This document shows positions 38,971 through 48,921 of a DNA stretch of 64,000 nt, in pieces (positions within the stretch are counted from its first letter, which is position 1; each line of letters begins with the position of its first letter). Position numbers and translations under genes: made by a program. The DNA is from Luteimonas mephitis DSM 12574 (lineage in GTDB: Bacteria; Pseudomonadota; Gammaproteobacteria; Xanthomonadales; Xanthomonadaceae). A model generated the notes under the pieces. It was not told where the DNA came from. It made no database searches and saw nothing but the letters and a program-made list of their open reading frames with translations. Location: assembly GCF_000422305.1 (NCBI RefSeq), contig NZ_AULN01000019.1, positions 103,284 through 167,283 on the forward strand. The letters run 5' to 3'.

Positions 38971-39390
38971 ATGTCCAACAACCACAATCCAGAAATCCTG
39001 GAGTTCATCGATGTGCTGGCTGAAACCGGCAGTCACTACCGCATGGAGGCGATGGAAGGCCTTTACCTCGACGACCTCGGCTTCCTGGTGCTCACGCCAC
39101 AGGGCGATATCGCACGCTTCTCGAAGACGGAGATGCTCGAGGAGTTCAGGAGCCGCCGCGACGCCGGCGAGCCACCGCTGTCGACCGAGAAGCGCGTCCT
39201 GCACGTCGAAGAACAGGGCGACCAGGCAACCGCCGTCCTGTATCGGCGAATGAGCCAGCAGGCGGATCCTGCACTCTACGAACTGCGCCTGCGCAAGGTC
39301 GACGGAAAATGGCTGGTGGCGGGAGAGACCGTCCTTCCCTGGCCCGACCTGGCCTCGGCAAGGGGGTTCCTGCCGCCGCGCACGAAGTAG
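38971..39390 (+). CDS. NTF2-like small protein
   Basis: 139 residues of the SnoaL/NTF2-like alpha+beta type: an N-terminal helix pair (EILEFIDVLAETGSHYRMEA), then a beta-sheet segment ending LYELRLRKVDGKWLVAGETV. These folds are used for isomerases, hydratases or ligand binding. No catalytic residues can be assigned. Probably transcribed with the SPW gene 67 bases upstream. Confidence 0.75.
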   Translation: MSNNHNPEILEFIDVLAETGSHYRMEAMEGLYLDDLGFLVLTPQGDIARFSKTEMLEEFRSRRDAGEPPLSTEKRVLHVEEQGDQATAVLYRRMSQQADPALYELRLRKVDGKWLVAGETVLPWPDLASARGFLPPRTK

Positions 39391-39597
39391 TCCATCGTCG
39401 ACAGCCAATTTCGCCCCGGATCGGGATCCGCCCGCTCGCTCGCTCGCTCGCGATGCAGGATGGATCCCTTTCCGGGGATTCTTCACCCAACTACTCAACT
39501 GCTCCCGGATCAGTACTCGCCCCTTTCCTGCACGCGCACTGACCAATCCCCGGTCCAAGCCAGCTGCGCCACAGTCCGGAAGTGTGGGATCCGCCGA

Positions 39598-41193
39598 CTA
39601 CGCCGGTTGCGAACGCCGCCTCTGCGCCCGTTCCAGTACGATCCTGATCGCCACCAGCACGGGGATGGCGACAAGGAAGAACGCGCCGAGCCCGAGGAAC
39701 AGCTCGTCGAAAGCGCGCGCGGCTGACTGCCTGCCCAGCGCCCGCGCCAGGACGGCCAGCGCGGCGACGGGACCTTGCGATGCATCGACGCCATGCGCGA
39801 CCAGCGCGCTGGCCAGCGCCGCCCTGCTCGTCTCGACAGCGGGCCGGCCGGCCACCAGGTATTGCGAGAGCACGGTCATGTGCGCCGGCACCCGCCATTC
39901 CAGCCAGCTGAGCACGAATGCCGACCCCGCCAGGCCACCGACCTGCCTGCCCAGGTTGAACAGGGCAACGCCATGGGCCTTGAGTCCTTGTTTGACGTGA
40001 CCGAGGGTCAGCATGGTGAGCGACATGAACAGCGCACCCATCCCAAGTCCGCGGCACCAGGTGGCGACTGCAAGTTCGCTGCGGCCGCTGTCCGGCGTGG
40101 CGTGCGAAAGCAGCCACATGCCGGTCATGAACAGCACGATGCCCACCGGGATTGGCAGTTCCACCCGCGCCCGCGTGTACTGGATCACCAGTCCTGCCGA
40201 CAGCAGGCCAAGCGCCACCATGATCGAACTGGACAGCGTGATCTGGCCGACATGCACGGGCGCCAGCTGCAGCACGTTCGCGGCAAACAGCGAGATCGCC
40301 GACGCGCTTCCGAAGAGTACGAAACCGGCCGCAAAGGTTGCACAGAATCCGAACGAGAACCGCGCGTCCCTGAACACGGCAGTCGAAAACAACGGCGCCT
40401 TTGAGCGCGCCAACGCCAGAACCAGCCCGGCGAATGCCAGCAGCGTCCACAAGCAGGCGTCGACGAAGTCCGGATCGTCGAACCAATCGTAGCGCGCACC
40501 CTTTTGAAGCACGTAGACGAATCCGGTCGTCGCCAGCGCCAGCAGCACGCAGACACCGGCGCCGGGGAGCCGCGTCGACCGATCCGGCCGATCCTGCCCA
40601 CCCGCGATCGCCAGCACGCCGCTACCGAGCATGCCAATCGCGCCGGACAGCAGAAAGAGCAGCTGCCAGGCATGCGCGTCCGTCGACCAGCCATGCAATG
40701 CCGGTGCGATCGTGGTGGGGAGCACGACGATCGGCAGGGCGAGCAACGCCTGAAGCAACGGCTGGCGCCGTGTGGGCTGCAGCGCGAACACCAGCGACTG
40801 CCCGGTGACCAGCAGCAGGCCGCCAAGCGCACCCTGCGCCACTCGGCATGCCACCGCCGACCAGAACGCATCTGCCGTCAAGCCCAGCGCAGCCGTGGCC
40901 AACGCAAGCCCCAAGCTCGCTGCAAGCAGCACGCGCCATGGACCGAACCGCTCCGCCAGCCGCGGCGACAGCGCGAACGCGGTGATCTTCGCCGCCAGGT
41001 AGGCGATGTTCAGCCACGCGATCTCATCAGGAATCGCGGCAAAGCTTCCTGCCACCGCACCGCGGTTCACCACCAGCAGGGTGCTGTTGATGCCATCCAG
41101 CGCCAGCATCGTGACGAAGGCCGCCACGCAGGCGGCTGCCCGGATTGCCCCGAATCCGTCGGCGGGCGGATCGGACGGCGGCGGCGCGTACAT
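39598..41193 (-). CDS. MFS multidrug efflux permease (DHA2/EmrB-like)
   Basis: 531 residues with about 14 hydrophobic spans and the MFS loop after span 2 (LAERFGPWRVLLAAS). It pairs with the EmrA-like adaptor encoded directly upstream: the adaptor stop and this start overlap as TGATG at 41191-41195. With an outer-membrane TolC-type channel, encoded elsewhere, it should export hydrophobic toxicants. Last gene of the bestrophin-emrA-emrB-like operon. Confidence 0.9.
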   Translation of the reverse strand: MYAPPPSDPPADGFGAIRAAACVAAFVTMLALDGINSTLLVVNRGAVAGSFAAIPDEIAWLNIAYLAAKITAFALSPRLAERFGPWRVLLAASLGLALATAALGLTADAFWSAVACRVAQGALGGLLLVTGQSLVFALQPTRRQPLLQALLALPIVVLPTTIAPALHGWSTDAHAWQLLFLLSGAIGMLGSGVLAIAGGQDRPDRSTRLPGAGVCVLLALATTGFVYVLQKGARYDWFDDPDFVDACLWTLLAFAGLVLALARSKAPLFSTAVFRDARFSFGFCATFAAGFVLFGSASAISLFAANVLQLAPVHVGQITLSSSIMVALGLLSAGLVIQYTRARVELPIPVGIVLFMTGMWLLSHATPDSGRSELAVATWCRGLGMGALFMSLTMLTLGHVKQGLKAHGVALFNLGRQVGGLAGSAFVLSWLEWRVPAHMTVLSQYLVAGRPAVETSRAALASALVAHGVDASQGPVAALAVLARALGRQSAARAFDELFLGLGAFFLVAIPVLVAIRIVLERAQRRRSQPA

Positions 41194-42302
41194 CAGTCTT
41201 CCTGCACGCGTGCAAGCCCGCTGCTGCCTTCATCCGTGCCCCCCTGCTTGCGCAGGGCGATCGTGACCTCGGCCGACAGACCGGCATAGAGCTTGCCTGC
41301 GAGGGGGTGGCCGCTATCAAGCACGATCTTCACCGGTACCCGCTGCGGGATCTTGGTGAAGTTGCCTGTTGCGTTGTCCGGTGGGATCAGTGCGAACTGG
41401 GCGCCGCTGCCTGGTGCGATGCTCTCGACGGTTCCAGCGATTCCAACATCGGGATACATGTCTACTTTCACTGTCGCCCGGTCACCGATGCGCACATCTG
41501 TCAGCTGCGTTTCCTTGAAGTTGGCGACCACCCAGACGTCCCGCAGCGGCACCAGCGAAAGTGCTGGCGCGCCAGGCGACACGTAGCGACCGACGCGGAT
41601 CTGGCGGTTTGCCACCACGCCGTCGATGGGGGCTGTGATCACGGTATGCCGCAGCGCATTGGACGCGAGCCGCTGCGCAGCCCTGACCTGCTCAAGTGCG
41701 GAATCCAATTCCAGCCGCTGTGCCTTGAGCACCTCGCGCCGGCTCGCCTCGGCCCGTTGCCTAGCCGCGGCCGCTTCGGTGGCGGCGACAGCCTTCAGGC
41801 GCGCGGTCTCGGCGGCGTCATACGCCTGTCGGCTCACGAGGCTACGTTCGACAAGCGCCTTGTACCTGCGTGCATCCAGCGCGGTACGACGGGCTTCAAC
41901 TTTCGCGGCTTCGACGTCGGCAGCCACCTGTGCGATGACCGCTCCCTGTAAACCAATCTCGCGGTCGATCCGCGCCAAACCGCGCACCTGCCGCTCCACC
42001 CCGGCGGCTGCTTCGCTCATCCGAGCGCGATAGTCTGACTCATCGATTCTGAAGAGCACCTGCCCGCGCTTGACGGCCTGGTTGTCGTCGACCAGCACCT
42101 CCGACACGTAACCGGCAACCTGCGGCGCGACCGTGGTGATCTCTCCGCGCGTGTAGGCATTGTCGGTCGCAACCGAGGCACCGCTGCTCAGCCAGTGGCA
42201 TATCGCGAACCAGGAAAAAAGGACCGCAAGCGCCGAGCATGACGCGACGAGGAGGAGGCGGACTCGACGCCTGCGGTCGGGGGAAGGGGCATGGGAGGTC
42301 AT
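41193..42302 (-). CDS. EmrA/HlyD-family membrane-fusion adaptor
   Basis: 369 residues. N-terminal membrane anchor (RLLLVASCSALAVLFSWFA), biotinyl-lipoyl half (TTVAPQVAGYVSEVLVDDNQ), a long alpha-helical hairpin rich in Ala, Arg and Glu, the second lipoyl half (ITAPIDGVVANRQIRVGRYV) and the beta-barrel (GDRATVKVDMYPDV). It bridges the MFS pump to an outer-membrane channel across the periplasm. The start MTSHAPSPDRRRR was chosen; the extension to 42437 overlaps bestrophin and is rejected. Confidence 0.9.
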   Translation of the reverse strand: MTSHAPSPDRRRRVRLLLVASCSALAVLFSWFAICHWLSSGASVATDNAYTRGEITTVAPQVAGYVSEVLVDDNQAVKRGQVLFRIDESDYRARMSEAAAGVERQVRGLARIDREIGLQGAVIAQVAADVEAAKVEARRTALDARRYKALVERSLVSRQAYDAAETARLKAVAATEAAAARQRAEASRREVLKAQRLELDSALEQVRAAQRLASNALRHTVITAPIDGVVANRQIRVGRYVSPGAPALSLVPLRDVWVVANFKETQLTDVRIGDRATVKVDMYPDVGIAGTVESIAPGSGAQFALIPPDNATGNFTKIPQRVPVKIVLDSGHPLAGKLYAGLSAEVTIALRKQGGTDEGSSGLARVQED

Positions 42303-42349
42303 GTGATGGGTCTCTTGTAAGGATCGACGTGCCGCGCCCGCGTCATCGC

Positions 42350-43354
42350 TCAAAGAACGACATGCTTTCCGCCGTCGAGCCGCGGCAGGTTGATCTCGCC
42401 GAGCATTTCCTTGAGGTCGATCTCGATCTCGCGGCACAACCGGGTGATCGGCACGTCGTTGGAGCCACCCTCGAAGGGATTTGCCGTGCTCTCACCGACC
42501 TGGTCGAGCGAGGTGTACATCCACGAAATCAGCACGCTCAGCGGGATCGCCAGCCAGACCATGTTTCCGGCCATGAAGCCGCTGACGACGCCATTGAGCT
42601 TCTCGAGCTCCTGGATCAACCCCAGTGGCAGCAGCACGCACAGGATCCTGACGAAGATCATGTTGACAATCGCGTACTGCCGCGGGTACGGGAAGTCCTT
42701 GATCAACTCGCTGCTGCATTGCTGCCCGTGCAGGTCGCCGATCGCGCTTTGCAGCCGTGCGGAGGCGCCAGGGTCGATGGCACCGCGATCCAGCGCATCG
42801 CGGATCGCCATGCCCTGAAGACTCAGTACGCGCGCGGCCCTGTTGCTGGCGACGAGGATCTGGGCGACCTCCTCGCAGGGCACGTACATCATCAGTTCGT
42901 CCTCCAGCGATGCTTCCTTCTCTGGCACTGTGTACGACCGCTGGTACTCGACGTTGTTCGCCTTGTCGATCGTCTCCCACGGCTTGCGCTGCCGCATCGC
43001 ATAGCGCAGCGCGGTGAGCCAGGCGAAATGCCGGTAGATGAGCTTCTTCGACTCCTCGGGATCTCGTACCAGGTCGCGGCACATCGTGCCCCAGCCTCGG
43101 CTCTTGGCCACGATCGCCATCCAGGCCTGCTGCGACGCCCAGTACCTTCCATAGGTCTGCGTGCTCTTGAAGCCGGCCATCAGCGCCACGGCGGTACCCA
43201 GCAACAGGACCACCCCCCAGGGCATGACCAGCCACTTGATCCCGAGCACCTCGTAGAAGAACACGGGGATCGTGGCCACGACGACCAGCGCGTAGATCGA
43301 ACGCCGGGTCCAGAACACGAACTCAGTGAATCTGTAGGACCTACCCGCAAGCAT
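42350..43354 (-). CDS. Bestrophin-family anion channel
   Basis: 334 residues with four hydrophobic segments and the bestrophin/UPF0187 pattern: FTEFVFWTRRSIYALVVVAT, STQTYGRYWASQQAWMAIVA and a C-terminal half with NPFEGGSNDVPITRLCREIE (the conserved NPFG/E-type acidic region). Bacterial members form pentameric ion channels. The start at 43354 has GGAG seven bases upstream. First clear gene of the efflux operon; 47 bases separate it from the EmrA-like gene. Confidence 0.9.
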   Translation of the reverse strand: MLAGRSYRFTEFVFWTRRSIYALVVVATIPVFFYEVLGIKWLVMPWGVVLLLGTAVALMAGFKSTQTYGRYWASQQAWMAIVAKSRGWGTMCRDLVRDPEESKKLIYRHFAWLTALRYAMRQRKPWETIDKANNVEYQRSYTVPEKEASLEDELMMYVPCEEVAQILVASNRAARVLSLQGMAIRDALDRGAIDPGASARLQSAIGDLHGQQCSSELIKDFPYPRQYAIVNMIFVRILCVLLPLGLIQELEKLNGVVSGFMAGNMVWLAIPLSVLISWMYTSLDQVGESTANPFEGGSNDVPITRLCREIEIDLKEMLGEINLPRLDGGKHVVL

Positions 43355-43490
43355 GGCGGCTCTCCGGTGCTTCGGCATGATCGATGCCGATGAAAGGCTC
43401 CGCGAGGAGCTCCTCACGGTTGCGTTCGCCGGAGCTCTCCAACACCTGGTTGCCGATGAGCGCTGCACTACCGATGGCGACAGTTCTCAT
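43341..43490 (-). CDS. Possible small leader protein overlapping bestrophin
   Basis: 49 residues (MRTVAIGSAALIGNQVLESS and onward, ending SRHACG). AAGGG lies six bases before the ATG, and the stop overlaps the bestrophin start by 14 bases, a typical coupling layout. Codon bias is weakly coding. No family recognised. Could be a leader peptide or a chance frame. Confidence 0.35.
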   Translation of the reverse strand: MRTVAIGSAALIGNQVLESSGERNREELLAEPFIGIDHAEAPESRHACG

Positions 43491-43814
43491 ATCGGACCCT
43501 TTGCATCTCTTGTGATTGGAGAACACCGGACTACGGGACAACCGGGAAGGAAGTCATCGGGAACACGGCCCGGATGCTAGGGAGCACTACCGATCATGGG
43601 TAGACCCGAGCCGGTGTGCGCGGTGTTGTCCAGCGCGCACCAATCGTCATGCAATCCGCGGCGTCCGGACGCCCTTGGCGCCTGGCAGCTGCGCGCGCAC
43701 GGCTCGCAACCGCCCTATTCCTCGACCGGTGACTCGAAAGGCGATGCCCGGCTCCCGGAAGAGCCAGAGCGCGGGTACGCGTTGTTGCACGACTGGCAGC
43801 AATCGGGTCCCGGC
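43491..43814. other. Spacer upstream of the bestrophin operon
   Basis: 324 bases between the 3' end of the second SDR gene and the efflux operon. It should contain the operon promoter. No protein frame of coding character and no clear terminator hairpin was recognised. Confidence 0.35.
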
Positions 43815-44564
43815 CTACAACAGCGCCATACCGCCATCGACGCGCAGGTTGACGCCATTGACGAAGCTGCTGGCATCGGAAGCCAGGAACAGTGCCGCGT
43901 CTGCCAGTTCACCTGGCCTGCCCAGTCGGCCCAGCGGAATTTCCTCAGCAACGGCCTGCTCGAATGCATCTCGCCCTTCTGGCGGAATGCCGAGCTTAGC
44001 CAGGATCTGGGTGTCCACAGGCCCGGGGCTGAGCACGTTGACACGGATTCCGCGTGACTTGAGCTCGATTGCCCAGCTTCTTGCGAACGCGCCGATCGCT
44101 GCCTTCGATCCGGCGTACACCGCATGACCGTCGAGCACCTTCTCGGCTGCGATCGAGCCGGTAACGATGATCGATCCTCCGTCACGCATGATCGGGGCCA
44201 TTTTCTGCACGCCAAAGAACACGCCCCGCGCATTGACCGAGAACTGAGCGTCGTACTCCTCCGGCGAGACCTGCGCGGAATGGTTGATCGTGTTGATGCC
44301 GGCGTTAGCCATGTAGATGTCCAGTGCACCGAACGTCGCATGAATGTGCGCGGCAACCGCTTCGTGATGCTCGATGCTGGCCACGTCGCCCTGGATTCCC
44401 AGCGCGCCGGTGCCGATCCTGGCCACTGCTTCGTCGATCGCCTTCCTGCGTCTGCCGGTGATGATGACCTGAGCGCCTTCGGCGGCGAAGCGCCTGGCCG
44501 CTGCCAAACCAATGCCGCTGTTGCCGCCCGTGATCAGCGCAACCTTTCCAGTGAGGGTTTTCAT
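43815..44564 (-). CDS. Short-chain dehydrogenase/reductase (classical)
   Basis: 249 residues. Cofactor motif TGGNSGIG at 12-19, NAG at 87-89, catalytic Ser in VTGSIAAE and YAGSK with Tyr150/Lys154, and the PG loop [12 protein letters not shown] classical SDR of the FabG-like group. An Arg cluster after strand beta-2 (TGRRRK) favours NADP(H). The start at 44564 has GGAG eight bases upstream. Divergent from the esterase gene. Confidence 0.92.
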   Translation of the reverse strand: MKTLTGKVALITGGNSGIGLAAARRFAAEGAQVIITGRRRKAIDEAVARIGTGALGIQGDVASIEHHEAVAAHIHATFGALDIYMANAGINTINHSAQVSPEEYDAQFSVNARGVFFGVQKMAPIMRDGGSIIVTGSIAAEKVLDGHAVYAGSKAAIGAFARSWAIELKSRGIRVNVLSPGPVDTQILAKLGIPPEGRDAFEQAVAEEIPLGRLGRPGELADAALFLASDASSFVNGVNLRVDGGMALL

Positions 44565-44873
44565 TGCATTCGCTCCAGTCCAGGGGGGCGCTCTCCGCCG
44601 CACCCGGTAATCGTCAGGGGCGCTCACCTTATGGAGCCTGCGGAAGAGGAAACAGACGGCAGCGGAATACATCGCGTTGACCTGCGCGCACCAATAGCCG
44701 TGCGTCACGGACCACGCGTTTCCGGCACACAGATTGATGCTGCCGGTTCAACACAGTGCACAACGCCAAATGCCTACCGACCATGCATGGCTGCGCGTAG
44801 CGTTTGGCCGCGAGTTCGAACGCGCCGTGGAAGCCCATCCAGGCACCACTTTCCCCAACACAGGATCCCCGAC
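44565..44873. other. Divergent promoter region
   Basis: 309 bases between the divergent SDR and esterase genes, long enough for two promoters and a shared operator. No LysR or TetR gene sits beside it. I could not identify a clear operator palindrome. Confidence 0.4.
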
Positions 44874-45695
44874 ATGACATCCATCATCACCAAAGACGGT
44901 ACCGAGATCTTCTACAAGGACATGGGACGTGGTCAGCCCATCGTCTTCCACCATGGCTGGCCGCTCTGCAGCGACGACTGGGATGCGCAGCTGTTGTTCT
45001 TCCTCGAGCAGGGCTACCGCGTCATTGCCCATGACCGTCGCGGACACGGGCGCTCCAGCCAGAGCGCGAACGGCAACAACATGGATACCTACGCTGCCGA
45101 CGTCGCGGCACTGGCCTCGCGCCTGGACCTTCGGGATGCGATTCACATCGGTCACTCCACGGGTGGCGGCGAAGCCGCGCGTTACGTTGCACGCCATGGA
45201 GCCGACCGGGTTGCCAAGCTCGTTCTGATCGGTGCGGTGCCCCCGCAGATGGTCAAGACCGAGGCGAACCCCGGTGGCTTGCCCATCGAGGTCTTCGACG
45301 ACCTTCGCGCACAGCTCGCAGCCAGTCGCGCCGGCTTCTACTGGGACTTTCCGGTCCCGTTCTACGGCTTCAACCGCGACGGGAATCCGCTGTCGGAACC
45401 CGTCCGGCAGAACTGGTGGCGGCAGGCAATGCTCGGCGGCGCGAAGGCACAGTACGACTGCATCCAGGCCTTCTCCGAGACCGACTTCACCGACGACCTG
45501 CGTGCGATCTCCGTACCGACGCTGGTGATGCACGGCGACGATGACCAGATCGTTCCGATCGCGGACTCGGCGCTGCTGTCGGCCGAACTCCTCCGCAACG
45601 CGACGCTGAAGGTCTACCCGGGCCTGCCCCACGGCATGTGCACGACGCATGCCGAGACCATCAATCGCGACTTGCTCGCCTTCATCCGCAGCTGA
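44874..45695 (+). CDS. Alpha/beta hydrolase, non-haem chloroperoxidase/arylesterase type
   Basis: 273 residues. The oxyanion segment [12 protein letters not shown], nucleophile Ser95 in GHSTGGGE, Asp in [11 protein letters not shown] and His in [12 protein letters not shown] give a complete triad. The GHSTGGGE elbow and the [10 protein letters not shown] motif are typical of cofactor-free haloperoxidases/perhydrolases of the arylesterase group. It hydrolyses aryl or acyl esters and can form peracids. Natural substrate unknown. Confidence 0.93.
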   Translation: MTSIITKDGTEIFYKDMGRGQPIVFHHGWPLCSDDWDAQLLFFLEQGYRVIAHDRRGHGRSSQSANGNNMDTYAADVAALASRLDLRDAIHIGHSTGGGEAARYVARHGADRVAKLVLIGAVPPQMVKTEANPGGLPIEVFDDLRAQLAASRAGFYWDFPVPFYGFNRDGNPLSEPVRQNWWRQAMLGGAKAQYDCIQAFSETDFTDDLRAISVPTLVMHGDDDQIVPIADSALLSAELLRNATLKVYPGLPHGMCTTHAETINRDLLAFIRS

Positions 45696-45751
45696 AAGAA
45701 GCGACCGCACCGGCGTCCCGTGCGCCGGTGCGGCTCCGCGGAGCATTCACC

Positions 45752-46303
45752 GTGACACGCCCTCAACTCCCGTCAACGCCTGCCCCCCGCTCGCGGCATT
45801 GCAGAGCCCGCGGAGCGCATGTCCTTCTGCTGCTCGGATTCACGGCGTTCTTCGCACCAGTGACGCAAGCGGCGGACTTTGCGATCGAGGCCGGGCAAAG
45901 CTGGAGTGGAAAGTCCGAGCTTGGCTCCACCCACGCGGTCTTCATCCAGATCGGCTCAGGTCATCACCACCCCGTGCTTCGGGGCAAGCTGCAGGTCCAA
46001 CCCATCGTCACGGCCGGGATCGTGGCGGGTCGCGACCAAGGCAGTCATCGCCGCGACGCCTGGCTCGCCGGCGCCGGCTTGCGCGTCACGCGGTCCAGCC
46101 ATGGCAGGGAACACTGGTTCTGGGAGTCCTGCGTGCTCGCATCGTCAGGGGATACTCCATCGCTGTCCGGACACCTCCAGTTTGCCAATGGCTTCGGCTA
46201 TGCGCATGGATCATGGGAGTTGAAAGTCAGGCATATCTCCAATGCTGGACTTCGCGAGCCGAATCATGGCGAGACAATGCTGCTCCTGGGCTACTCCTTC
46301 TAG
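45752..46303 (+). CDS. PagL-type lipid A 3-O-deacylase
   Basis: 183 residues starting at a GTG. A basic N-terminus is followed by a signal peptide (LLLLGFTAFFAPVTQA) and an eight-strand outer-membrane barrel. The C-terminal motif HISNAGLREPNHGE ends in GYSF, with the predicted triad His161, Ser163 and Glu174. PagL removes the 3-O acyl chain of lipid A, altering TLR4 stimulation and polymyxin sensitivity. Only 56 bases follow the esterase, so co-transcription is likely. Confidence 0.88.
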   Translation: MTRPQLPSTPAPRSRHCRARGAHVLLLLGFTAFFAPVTQAADFAIEAGQSWSGKSELGSTHAVFIQIGSGHHHPVLRGKLQVQPIVTAGIVAGRDQGSHRRDAWLAGAGLRVTRSSHGREHWFWESCVLASSGDTPSLSGHLQFANGFGYAHGSWELKVRHISNAGLREPNHGETMLLLGYSF

Positions 46304-46808
46304 CCATGCCTACCCTTCGATCTCTGGATGCTCCGGATTAAGAATTGGCAACTTGCACTTCAGGTCTGATGACGCGACAAGCCGGCTATGCGTGTTCTAT
46401 GCGCATGCGCCTACGAGCTCCCAGCTCTTCCACGACGACCCATGATCTTTAGGTAGAACTTTATCGATGGCCCGCGAGCGGGAGCGAGTCGCTCCTCGCG
46501 ATCATCCATCCCTACCATCCGTTGGTGCGGAACGGGCAACAGCCTGAGCCTGCGCATGGCGCTACCGCACCTGGACCACGCTCAATAGTCTAATTCCCGC
46601 ACGGCACGGCGCCGTGTTCGAGTCCGTTGCCCGATGGCAATGGATACCGTTCAGCCGAAACGCAGCGTGATCTCAGGTCGGACGTTCCCCCAGACATAGA
46701 GCGTGCCCGGAGACCCTGGCAACAGCGCCGTTCAGATGGGATCGATTCGGACTCGCAAGTCCAGATCACTCTCGCTGCCGACCGGCAAACTATCGTGGAG
46801 ACGCCAAC
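46304..46808. other. 505-base gap without a recognised gene
   Basis: All frames here are short and lack coding bias. G+C is lower than in the flanks. The nine bases ttcgagtcc at 46617-46625 match the tRNA T-loop but do not extend into a tRNA end. It should contain the promoter of the MBL gene. Confidence 0.4.
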
Positions 46809-47729
46809 ATGTTCAGCGTGGAAAATGCAGCAACCCCGAAGCCGTCCGCCCTTGATGAACTCGTTCCATCGCGGTACGCGTTAACGGTTGGGGATATCGA
46901 TGTACTCGTGGTCAGCGACGGCGTCTTGCCGCTACCCACGAAGATGCTGGGCCACAACGCCAAGCAGGTCGAGCGCGACAAGTGGTTTGATGGGATGTAT
47001 CTGCCCCGGGACGCCTTCGATTGGGCCCTGAATGCAATGCTGGTGCGCAGTGCCGATCATACGATTCTGATCGATGCTGGTCTTGGTACGGATCCGGACC
47101 TCCATCTGCCGCGCGCCGGCCAGCTGATCGGACGCTTGGGCGCAGCCGGCATTGACCTGACGGAAGTGACTGACGTGGTGATCACCCACATGCATATGGA
47201 TCATATCGGCGGTTTGCTTCTCGATGGAATCAAGGAGCGTCTGAATCCGAACCTCCAGATTCACATCGCCGCCTCTGAAGTGGAGTTCTGGAAGTCTCCG
47301 GATTTCACGCGCACGAATATGCCGGACGGATTTCCGGATGCGTTGCGCGCCACTGCGAAGAAGTTCTGGGCGGAGTACAGCGAGTACATACGCACCTTTG
47401 ATGACGAGCGTGAGGTGGCTCCTGGAGTTCGCGTGCGCCGTACAGGCGGTCACACTCCCGGCCACAGCGTGGTGCGGATCGAGTCAAATGGTGAAGCACT
47501 GACCTTCGCCGGGGACGCGGTATTCGCGGTCGGATTCGACCAGCCGACTTGGCACAATGGATTCGAACACGACCCGGAAGAGGCGGCGCGCGTTCGCATC
47601 GGATTGCTCAAGGACCTGGCCGGCACGGGAGAGCTCCTGGCTGCAACGCACCTGCCATTCCCGTCGATCGGACATGTGTCTGCCGATGGGGAAGTCTTCC
47701 GTTGGGTGCCGGCCTTTTGGGACTTCTGA
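46809..47729 (+). CDS. MBL-fold metallo-hydrolase (lactonase-like)
   Basis: 306 residues. The zinc signature HMHMDH lies at 127-132, with further ligands in GGHTPGHS and FAGDAVF, and a late His (ATHLPF). The N-terminal part and the MLVRSADHTILIDAGLG segment resemble quorum-quenching lactonases and methyl-parathion-hydrolase-like enzymes. It probably opens a lactone or ester; the substrate is unproven. G+C and codon choice are somewhat less biased than in the housekeeping genes. Confidence 0.9.
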   Translation: MFSVENAATPKPSALDELVPSRYALTVGDIDVLVVSDGVLPLPTKMLGHNAKQVERDKWFDGMYLPRDAFDWALNAMLVRSADHTILIDAGLGTDPDLHLPRAGQLIGRLGAAGIDLTEVTDVVITHMHMDHIGGLLLDGIKERLNPNLQIHIAASEVEFWKSPDFTRTNMPDGFPDALRATAKKFWAEYSEYIRTFDDEREVAPGVRVRRTGGHTPGHSVVRIESNGEALTFAGDAVFAVGFDQPTWHNGFEHDPEEAARVRIGLLKDLAGTGELLAATHLPFPSIGHVSADGEVFRWVPAFWDF

Positions 47730-47976
47730 CCGCGCTTGAAGCCTCGGTCTGATACAGGGCCAGGTCTACTTCCTGCTGAACGAATCAGCCGGAGGTGGGC
47801 CTGGCGTTGCATTGAACATGCCCATGTTCCAGAGGCGAGGTCGATGCTGCTCCGTTTCGGCCATTCCCGGAGCTTCATTGTTTCAATGCAGGAATCATCT
47901 CGATTCCCGGAATCACGCTAGCCGGCCTCTCCTGGCCTCGGCTACTTTCGAGCCCCCTAAAGAATCGGAGAAGACC

Positions 47977-48579
47977 ATGGCGAAGGTCCTCGTGCTTTAT
48001 TACTCTTCATATGGACATATCGAACAGATGGCGGAAGCGGTCGCGGAAGGCGCTCGCGCCGCTGGCACTTCGGTAGACATCCGGCGAGTACCAGAACTCG
48101 TCCCCGAGAGCGTTGCCATCGCATCCGGCTACAAGCTCGACCAGAAGGCGCCGGTCGCGGAGGTCGACGAACTCATCGATTACGACGCAATCATCATCGG
48201 CACTGGTACGCGCTATGGCCGCATGCCTTCGCAGATGGCCAGCTTCCTCGACCAGACCGGCGGCCTGTGGGCGCGAGGCGCCCTGAACGGGAAGGTCGGA
48301 TCCGCTTTCACTTCCACCGCCACACAGCATGGTGGCCAGGAGACCACCCTGATGGGGATTCACACCAACCTGCTGCATTTCGGGATGGTGTGCGTCGGGT
48401 TGCCGTACAGTTTCCAGGGTCAGATGCGGCTTGACGAAGTGACCGGTGGTACGCCCTATGGTGCGACAACGATCGCTGGCGGCGATGGGTCCCGGCAGCC
48501 GACAGAGAACGAGCTCGAGGGCGCGCGCCACCAAGGTCGCCTGGTAGCCGAACTGGCCACCAAGCTCGCTGCTGGTTGA
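47977..48579 (+). CDS. wrbA: NAD(P)H:quinone oxidoreductase WrbA
   Basis: 200 residues of the flavodoxin-like WrbA family. The FMN phosphate loop is [12 protein letters not shown]; the family motifs [20 protein letters not shown] and [20 protein letters not shown] are intact. It performs two-electron reduction of quinones, avoiding semiquinone radicals. GGAG lies a few bases before the ATG. Monocistronic, between the MBL gene and the STAND regulator. Confidence 0.96.
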   Translation: MAKVLVLYYSSYGHIEQMAEAVAEGARAAGTSVDIRRVPELVPESVAIASGYKLDQKAPVAEVDELIDYDAIIIGTGTRYGRMPSQMASFLDQTGGLWARGALNGKVGSAFTSTATQHGGQETTLMGIHTNLLHFGMVCVGLPYSFQGQMRLDEVTGGTPYGATTIAGGDGSRQPTENELEGARHQGRLVAELATKLAAG

Positions 48580-48921
48580 TCTCGCCGGCCGCACACAGTG
48601 CGGGCTCGAGGCCAGTTCGTGGCGCGAGGACAACGAGTTCTGGCTTGAAAGTGAAGTAGCGCCTCAACCCCGCCGCTCTGTTCGAGCTTGCGCACAATTA
48701 CATGGAGCGAAACACCCCACTGATCGGATAGCGACATCCACCAGACGCCCGGCCCCCGCGGCCGGCAGCACCTGCCCTGCGTTCCGATGATGCGAAGCGG
48801 CAGGCCTGGTGGTTTAATTGCGAATCAGGCACGACGTGGCCTGCCGTGCTCGAACCATTGATTCGATCGAGTTGCCTTACGATGGCACCGGGGCCATGAG
48901 GCGAGCCACAGGCGCTCAATC
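48580..48921. other. Spacer between wrbA and the STAND regulator
   Basis: 342 bases without a convincing gene. It must hold the promoter of the regulator and the end of the wrbA transcript. Confidence 0.4.

Noticed and set aside
46617..46625. Nine-base match (ttcgagtcc) to the tRNA-Asn T-loop as a possible attR
   Set aside because: The match does not extend into the acceptor stem or CCA, and nine bases in a universal T-loop motif is expected by chance.
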